A stretch of 39,000 nucleotides of DNA, from contig DZBD01000005.1 in the NCBI GenBank assembly GCA_022729795.1, forward strand, positions 1-39,000, in the 5' to 3' direction. Shown here piece after piece: positions 34,255-39,000 of the stretch. A program made the translations under genes and the position numbers. The stretch is from Sulfuricurvum sp. (lineage in GTDB: Bacteria; Campylobacterota; Campylobacteria; Campylobacterales; Sulfurimonadaceae). The number at the start of each line of letters is the position of its first letter. The first letter of the stretch is position 1. Below the pieces are notes generated by a model. The model did not search any database. It was not told where the DNA came from and was given only the letters and a program-made list of their open reading frames with translations.

Positions 34255-34557
34255 ATGACAACTAATTGTGAAGTAGTAACAGACACTATTATAACAAATG
34301 GGAGCGATTTGGTTATAACTTGTAAACCTAATTTAAGGGATGATGGGAAAAATTATCCTGATTTATATAAGGTAGATTTGTTGACTGAACCTAAAATTAT
34401 AAACAGTGTTTCCGGAAAAGAGGGTGAATTATTGGCGTTCTTAAAAGAATCTGAATCCGAAATTCATATAAATGAAAGAGGAGAATTAATTACTGATTTA
34501 AAAGAATCAGATTCTAATTATTACATAGAAGCTACAACAGGACAATTAAAATACTAA
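34255..34557 (+). CDS. Small baseplate-region protein with module shared with the next gene
   Basis: 100 residues. Its N-terminus (TDTIITNGSDLVITCKPNL) resembles the N-terminus of the next protein (NDTIQNIGDELIISLKPKV), and so may be a short attachment module. The rest is beta-rich and acidic. Function unknown; the location after baseplate J suggests a baseplate component. Confidence 0.5.
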   Translation: MTTNCEVVTDTIITNGSDLVITCKPNLRDDGKNYPDLYKVDLLTEPKIINSVSGKEGELLAFLKESESEIHINERGELITDLKESDSNYYIEATTGQLKY

Positions 34558-34559
34558 AA

Positions 34560-36272
34560 ATGGCTCTTAACGATACAATTCAAAATATAGGCGACGAACT
34601 CATAATTTCTTTGAAACCTAAAGTTTCAGGGAAAATAGCGTTATCAGGTTATACCGACAATTTAGTCGGACTCACCGTAAATAGAAGTGTTTATAGAGAA
34701 TTCAGAATTTTAACTGAAGGTATATTCACTCAAGACTGGCAAGAGCTTACGAATGAAAATTTGTCTAAATTCTCAGAAGTAGTTGTTTATAATTTCATGA
34801 TAGAAGTTAAGTATACAAGAACAGGTTCAGATAATACAGGTTCTATACAATTTGTTAATTTTAATTTAACAGGAGATTTTAGTTCTACAGACGAATATTT
34901 ACCTACTGTTAAAAAAAGTATATTCAAAAATTCTTACAATTCTGAAGATTTAAGTATAATAGAAAACAACCTTTTCAAAAAGTTATACAAGAACGGAATA
35001 GTAGCTAAATATGTTAAAAGGGGTGATAATAATGATAAGACGGAAGACTCCGGATTCTTTGTTTTATTTTCTTCTATAGCTAAATTTTTTGCTATGATTT
35101 TAAAATTCATGTTTAGATTCAAAGATTTCAATTCAGATTACGAATTATTGTACGAGAATGTTAAACAGAAAGGATTGTTCATAAACGAAAATAACATAGA
35201 TTTAACGTCCTTAAAATATCTTTCAGAACACTATTACGACGAGATTAGAAGAAGAGGAACTAAAATGGTTTTCTTAAAGAAAGGAACGTTGTTGAAGGAT
35301 GGTACTGAAAACGAATTTGACGGGGAATTAATAAGACTATTCAATGTTAATCCAAATGATGAAATTATACAATCAAATCTAAACAAAAAATACACTAATT
35401 GGTGTTTAGGGAATAACTCTCCGCTATATAGAGGATTCAGCGGAGATGTTAATAAAATGTTCGGATACAGGTATGATTTTTTACAAGCCGCAGATGTTTA
35501 CAAGGAATCTTCAGACCATACTGAATTCGGATTTTATTTGAGAGACAATTCTTCTGTTGAATATGATGCTCTAGAATTACAAACTGTTTATTACGAAGAA
35601 TCAGAAGAGGGTGACGATACAGGTTTTCATTTTTATACAGGTAATAACACTTTAGCATCTGTTGTTTTCGGAAGAAATCAAAATGAAAATTTGTCTAATA
35701 AATTCATAAAGGTAGATTGTAATTTAAGTTATCAAATATCTTTTTCTGTTAAATTTTTAGGTCATGGAACAGGAAATGTTAATAATAATTTAATTTCTTT
35801 TGGAATAGAAGGATTTGATAAGAATGGAATAAAATTAAACAATGCTTTCACTACAATAGATAGAAATTTAATAAAATCCGATTTCTTTTCAAATAATGTT
35901 GAGGATTATATTTTATCTCAATGGTATGAAATGAAATTCATATTACATAACACGTTATGTAACTCAGATATTTCAAAAAACAATGAATTACGTTTTAATA
36001 CAAATTTTATCAAAAATATACTTCCAAAGTTGAAAATACAGGGGAATGAATTTAGTTTTGAAATTAAAGATTTAACTGTTAAACCAATTACATATGGAAG
36101 CGGGATATTGAACGACTCAAGGAATACACCTATGTGTTTTATTCACTCTTCTAATTTCTCTTACATTTATGTTAAAAATAACAATAAGAACGTTACTAAA
36201 GAAGAAACAGAACGTATTTCTAACAAATATCTTCTTCCTTATAATTCTAACAATTTCTTTACACACTTATAA
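34560..36272 (+). CDS. Large baseplate wedge/tail protein
   Basis: 570 residues. After the shared N-terminal module, a helical region (FFAMILKFMFRFKDFNSDYE, then SLKYLSEHYYDEIRRRGTKM) recalls tail-protein-I/gp7-like wedge proteins of large myophages. The C-terminal half is beta-rich (about 330-570). It lies directly after baseplate J, as tail protein I or wedge genes usually do. Assignment by order and partial pattern only. Confidence 0.5.
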   Translation: MALNDTIQNIGDELIISLKPKVSGKIALSGYTDNLVGLTVNRSVYREFRILTEGIFTQDWQELTNENLSKFSEVVVYNFMIEVKYTRTGSDNTGSIQFVNFNLTGDFSSTDEYLPTVKKSIFKNSYNSEDLSIIENNLFKKLYKNGIVAKYVKRGDNNDKTEDSGFFVLFSSIAKFFAMILKFMFRFKDFNSDYELLYENVKQKGLFINENNIDLTSLKYLSEHYYDEIRRRGTKMVFLKKGTLLKDGTENEFDGELIRLFNVNPNDEIIQSNLNKKYTNWCLGNNSPLYRGFSGDVNKMFGYRYDFLQAADVYKESSDHTEFGFYLRDNSSVEYDALELQTVYYEESEEGDDTGFHFYTGNNTLASVVFGRNQNENLSNKFIKVDCNLSYQISFSVKFLGHGTGNVNNNLISFGIEGFDKNGIKLNNAFTTIDRNLIKSDFFSNNVEDYILSQWYEMKFILHNTLCNSDISKNNELRFNTNFIKNILPKLKIQGNEFSFEIKDLTVKPITYGSGILNDSRNTPMCFIHSSNFSYIYVKNNNKNVTKEETERISNKYLLPYNSNNFFTHL

Positions 36273-36282
36273 CAATTATAAT
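36270..36282 (+). promoter_or_regulatory. Candidate late promoter variant (TAACAATTATAAT)
   Basis: This variant lies at the end of the wedge gene and in the short gap before the next start, ending 21 bases before the ATG at 36304. An identical 13-mer occurs inside a coding region at 38718-38730, so the A-variant is less specific than TACAGTTATAA. Confidence 0.35.
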
Positions 36283-36303
36283 TTAACAAAATACTAAAAA
36301 TTT

Positions 36304-37644
36304 ATGTCTAAATTAAATTTCAGCGAAAATCTATTCCTCGATGTTAATGAATTAAATAGATTCAGAAAATTCATAGAGGATGAAGGTTACAAGAAGATAT
36401 TCAAATCGTATGTAGAAACTTACGGAATAGTGAAAGACAAAAATAATTCTAATTTTAAGGTTACGGCTAAAAACAATACTACTGTTTCGGTATCATCCGG
36501 ATTAGCTATAACAGATAATTTAGATTTTATCTTGTCAGAACAAACGGAAGATTTAAGTATTACTCAGAACGCAAATCCTACTTGGATTGTTTTGAGTAGA
36601 AGTACTACTAACAAAGAAGTTGGGACTGCAAGCATAAGTTATAACGGAACTCTCACAGGAACAAATACGAAATTTACGGAAGTTCTAAGAGGACAACCGA
36701 ACTTTTCAACAAAGGTTAAATTACATTCCGATTCTAATACAGCCGAATATGAAGTTTTAAAAGTTGTTGACGATACGAATGTCATATTAATAGGTTCTTT
36801 TGTTCCGGAATCAGGTTTGAAGTATTCTGCAATAGGTTCTTTCACTCCTGGTTTTGAACCATCGGAATCTAACAAGTACATATATAGTTACGATTCTTTT
36901 AATTTACAAGCTATTAATTCTTCTGATGAACCTATCTTACAAGCCGGACAATATCTTTTAGCTAAAGTTTATTATACGAATGGAAATATCGTTGTTCAAG
37001 ATAAGAGGATTTCTTTCTTTAATCAAATTTTAAGAGAATCTACAAGTTTCTCTAACATATTTTCAACGTTGATTAAAACAGATAGGTTGTTAGAAAATCA
37101 TATACAATTAAAATTGAATCATGGTTATAAAGTTAATTCGTTTGCCGTAAATAATGACAATATGAAAATAACTTCCGGATACAGTAATTGCGTTTCTTCA
37201 ATAACCGACGGAATATTCAAAAACTTTTTGTTATATAATTTAAAGAACATGAAGTGTTCCAAAATATCTAACAACGTAGGTTCGTTTGTTTATTTTTATG
37301 ATTTTGATACTTCTTTGTTTGACGGAGACGACGATTTGATTATTGTCCCTGATTTCTCATCTATAGAATACAAAATATCATTTTCTGGAGCAGACGCTTC
37401 AGACCCTATATATCATAAGCAAGAAATTTGCAACAATGATTGTAGGATAGTTTTACCGTTAAAGTATGGACAATCTACTGTAAAAATTGAATATAGATTG
37501 ATTCACGATTACAAAAATTCAACGGTATTTAAAAATTTAAGAACTGCTAATTTCGTAAACATTAATAACGTCGTAGAGACACTTTCAGATTCCGATTTCT
37601 CTGTGAATTTGATAGCTACTGAAACGACAAGAAATTATTCATAA
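36304..37644 (+). CDS. Baseplate/fibre-network structural protein
   Basis: 446 residues. It begins FSENLFLDVNELNRFRKFIE, then a beta region with SSGLAITDNLDF (about 62-73), a GTLTGTNTKFTEVLRGQPNF motif and KVKLHSDSNTAEYEVLKVVD, which look like beta-sandwich or fibre-attachment segments. No catalytic motif, signal peptide or membrane segment. Structural role inferred from position among baseplate genes. Confidence 0.5.
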   Translation: MSKLNFSENLFLDVNELNRFRKFIEDEGYKKIFKSYVETYGIVKDKNNSNFKVTAKNNTTVSVSSGLAITDNLDFILSEQTEDLSITQNANPTWIVLSRSTTNKEVGTASISYNGTLTGTNTKFTEVLRGQPNFSTKVKLHSDSNTAEYEVLKVVDDTNVILIGSFVPESGLKYSAIGSFTPGFEPSESNKYIYSYDSFNLQAINSSDEPILQAGQYLLAKVYYTNGNIVVQDKRISFFNQILRESTSFSNIFSTLIKTDRLLENHIQLKLNHGYKVNSFAVNNDNMKITSGYSNCVSSITDGIFKNFLLYNLKNMKCSKISNNVGSFVYFYDFDTSLFDGDDDLIIVPDFSSIEYKISFSGADASDPIYHKQEICNNDCRIVLPLKYGQSTVKIEYRLIHDYKNSTVFKNLRTANFVNINNVVETLSDSDFSVNLIATETTRNYS

Positions 37645-37645
37645 T

Positions 37646-38485
37646 ATGAATTTATATTTAACAGGCGCAGATAATTCGCTTATAGAATCTGGAAATAATT
37701 CTCCTCAGAATAATCCGGATAATAGTTTAGGAGGTTACGTTTCTTCAACATTAGCTCCGAGCGGTAATTTGAACGAGATGTTCGATTTGATTACCAATTT
37801 TACCGAAGAAGATAAGACGGAGACTTTCTGCTTTTGTTTGAAAAATAACTTAACAGATGTTACAGATGTTAAAGCTACAATTTTAACTACCAATCGAAAT
37901 ATCGGTAAATTCAAGGTTGGTGTTTCGGATATAGATGAAAATTTGTATACGGAAAAAATATCTAACAAATATCATATTCCGCAAAGCGTTGTTTTTGTGG
38001 AAGCTAATTTGTATAAAGCGTTCGTAGATGTTGAAATAGTTACATTAGGCTCTATAGGAGAGGAATTCGCAATCATGCCCTTTGACGTTCTGGGAGAGAT
38101 TAAGGAATTTAGTTACGACGGAGTATTCGATGCTTTAGCAAAAGGATTTAAGGAGTCAGGAGGTTTGTATTCCGTTAAAAGGTTGAACGAAAAAAATCTT
38201 AGAATAGAAAGGGTTGACGAAACAGTAGAATCTTTTGAATGTGAATTAATTACAACAGATGGTTTAGATTTAAGATTTTCTAAAACATTTGGTAACGAAG
38301 TGAATCAAGAGTTAGTTATAGACGCAGATTTCAAAGCCGACGAAATGAAAGCTATTTGGATTCAAAGAACTGTTGAAAAACAAACCTTGTCTGATTTACA
38401 GGTTTTGAATAATTATGACAATAAAACTGTTTCAGAAAAGTTGGAAGAAATTGAATTAATAATAAGTTACAATACACAACCATGA
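37646..38485 (+). CDS. Tail/baseplate structural protein (fibre-adaptor-like)
   Basis: 279 residues. The N-terminus (MNLYLTGADNSLIESGNNSP, then SLGGYVSST) recalls a family found beside tail-fibre genes of Bacteroides phages. The rest is beta-rich, ending in a helical segment. It starts one base after the previous stop and overlaps the next gene by four bases. A role connecting fibres to baseplate is plausible but not shown. Confidence 0.5.
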   Translation: MNLYLTGADNSLIESGNNSPQNNPDNSLGGYVSSTLAPSGNLNEMFDLITNFTEEDKTETFCFCLKNNLTDVTDVKATILTTNRNIGKFKVGVSDIDENLYTEKISNKYHIPQSVVFVEANLYKAFVDVEIVTLGSIGEEFAIMPFDVLGEIKEFSYDGVFDALAKGFKESGGLYSVKRLNEKNLRIERVDETVESFECELITTDGLDLRFSKTFGNEVNQELVIDADFKADEMKAIWIQRTVEKQTLSDLQVLNNYDNKTVSEKLEEIELIISYNTQP

Positions 38486-38922
38486 GTTACGAATCAGTAA
38501 AACAGAAAATTTTAAATAGTTTAGTCAACAGACCTGCAGGTACTCAGATTCAGCCGACTAAACAACAAGAATACGAATTAGATTTTCTTGAATATGTAAA
38601 GAGTTTAGAATCTATTTCTAATTCAGCTTTTATAGGTTTTGCTGAAGCGAATACTATTCCAATTCAACCTAATGACGCTAATGTATTTTATGTATCGTTA
38701 ATCAATCATAATACAACTAACAATTATAATAATTTTAGAAATTCGTTAGGAAATGTTATTTCTTTATCGGCAGATTCTAATACGGTTTTTTCATTTGTTA
38801 TATTAAATTGGAATAAAGTTTATTGGAGTGGTCAAAAAATAGATATTCCAGCAACATATTTAGCAACAAAAACGTATGTAGATTCTTCTATAGATTTAGC
38901 TATCGTATTAGGATTAGAATAA
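38482..38922 (+). CDS. Small tail-fibre-associated protein
   Basis: 146 residues. The N-terminal region (residues 1-43, SYESVKQKILNSLVNRPAGT, then QQEYELDFLEYVKSLE) is helical, perhaps for trimerisation or attachment. The remainder is Asn/Thr-rich beta, ending LATKTYVDSSIDLAI, which recalls phage fibre linker repeats. It is probably part of the fibre assembly. Function inferred. Confidence 0.5.
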   Translation: MSYESVKQKILNSLVNRPAGTQIQPTKQQEYELDFLEYVKSLESISNSAFIGFAEANTIPIQPNDANVFYVSLINHNTTNNYNNFRNSLGNVISLSADSNTVFSFVILNWNKVYWSGQKIDIPATYLATKTYVDSSIDLAIVLGLE

Positions 38923-38944
38923 TAATTAACAATAAAATAACAAA

Positions 38945-39000
38945 ATGGCAACAACACAAGAATTACTCGACCTTAAATACGGTCGGCAGTTACTCGAAGA
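38945..39000 (+). CDS. 5' end of a gene cut by the window edge
   Basis: An ATG at 38945 opens a frame that runs to the window end: MATTQELLDLKYGRQLLE. The leader ACAAAATGG is A-rich and typical of this phage, and a weak TAACAATAAAAT motif lies at 38927-38938. Too short to assign; a further fibre or tail gene is likely from position. Confidence 0.6.
   Translation, partial: MATTQELLDLKYGRQLLE

Larger units (their letters stand above)
552..37719. repeat. Dispersed palindrome TCCGGA, about 60 copies
   Basis: My by-eye scan found about 61 copies across the window, for example at 552, 843, 1405, 1456, 1517 and 37714. Copies sit in all three codon frames (Pro-Glu/Asp, Ser-Gly, and three Arg-CGG cases). 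Base composition alone would predict about four. The role is unknown. Confidence 0.75.

Noticed and set aside
38718-38730. TAACAATTATAAT as a promoter for the last gene
   Set aside because: It lies inside the 38482 coding region, over 200 bases upstream of the next start, and is explained by Asn/Tyr codons. It also shows that the A-variant has limited specificity.
1-39000. Alternative genetic code (stop-codon reassignment)
   Set aside because: TAA, TAG and TGA all terminate intact genes at expected lengths (for example TAG at 1101, 7613, 7836 and 15514, TGA at 2098), and no family is broken by in-frame stops.
1-39000. CRISPR arrays, tRNA genes and insertion sequences
   Set aside because: No regularly spaced repeats, cloverleaf-like intergenic sequence or transposase was seen; the gaps between genes are too short to hold them.

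Overview
The window is a continuous stretch of the structural (late) half of a large contractile-tailed phage (myovirus morphology, Caudoviricetes). About 41 genes, all on the + strand, are packed with overlaps or gaps below about 90 bases; no stretch over 300 bases lacks a gene. GC is roughly one third. Starts lack Shine-Dalgarno sequences and sit behind A/T-rich leaders, and several genes resemble families common in gut Bacteroidales phages, so a Bacteroidota host is the best inference. TAA, TAG and TGA all end genes, so the code is standard. No integrase, tRNA, CRISPR array or terminase is visible; the terminase probably lies upstream.

Layout. 1-2403: a gene with a tag-like N-terminus and its terminator, two small unknown genes, and a protein of the thymidine-hypermodification superfamily (5-hmdU DNA kinase/ADDT-like). 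2422-5527: portal and a probable fibre/appendage protein. 5546-7179: a probable lysis cassette (degenerate amidase-like protein, membrane coiled-coil protein, spanin-like protein). 7191-16319: an accessory head/cargo block holding a tagged small protein, MuF-type head protein, PIG-L deacetylase, GIY-YIG homing endonuclease, glycosyltransferase, AAA+ ATPase, a kinase-like plus ADP-ribosyltransferase-like fusion, and a DUF5675 protein. 16370-19339: prohead protease fused to a scaffold-like tail, and a major capsid protein with an Ig/FN3-like insertion. 19411-22953: head-tail connector and neck proteins. 23002-25847: sheath, tube and two overlapping tail chaperones. 25849-38922: tape measure, a hub in two genes with an M23 peptidase between the halves, spike, LysM/gp25-like wedge, baseplate J, further baseplate and fibre-network proteins. 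A truncated gene starts at 38945.

Four signals go beyond routine annotation. (1) A short linear motif, (I/V/F)(E/V)KA, often beside ENPF and acidic residues, recurs in proteins that would meet inside the prohead: the first gene, portal tail, two small proteins, the ATPase and the protease/scaffold. Two of them also share a longer N-terminal tag (RRxNIxKxFVN, then EKA). It may be a capsid-targeting or prohead-protease signal for a set of packaged cargo proteins. (2) The kinase-like/ART-like fusion looks like a polyvalent host-takeover protein. (3) TACAGTTATAA occurs four times, always at gene junctions, with looser variants before other late genes: a candidate late promoter. (4) The palindrome TCCGGA occurs about 60 times, in all three codon frames, while GATC is almost absent (two copies found).

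The three clear intrinsic terminators follow the first gene, the capsid gene and the tail-tube gene, so late expression is probably split into units around the most abundant proteins.
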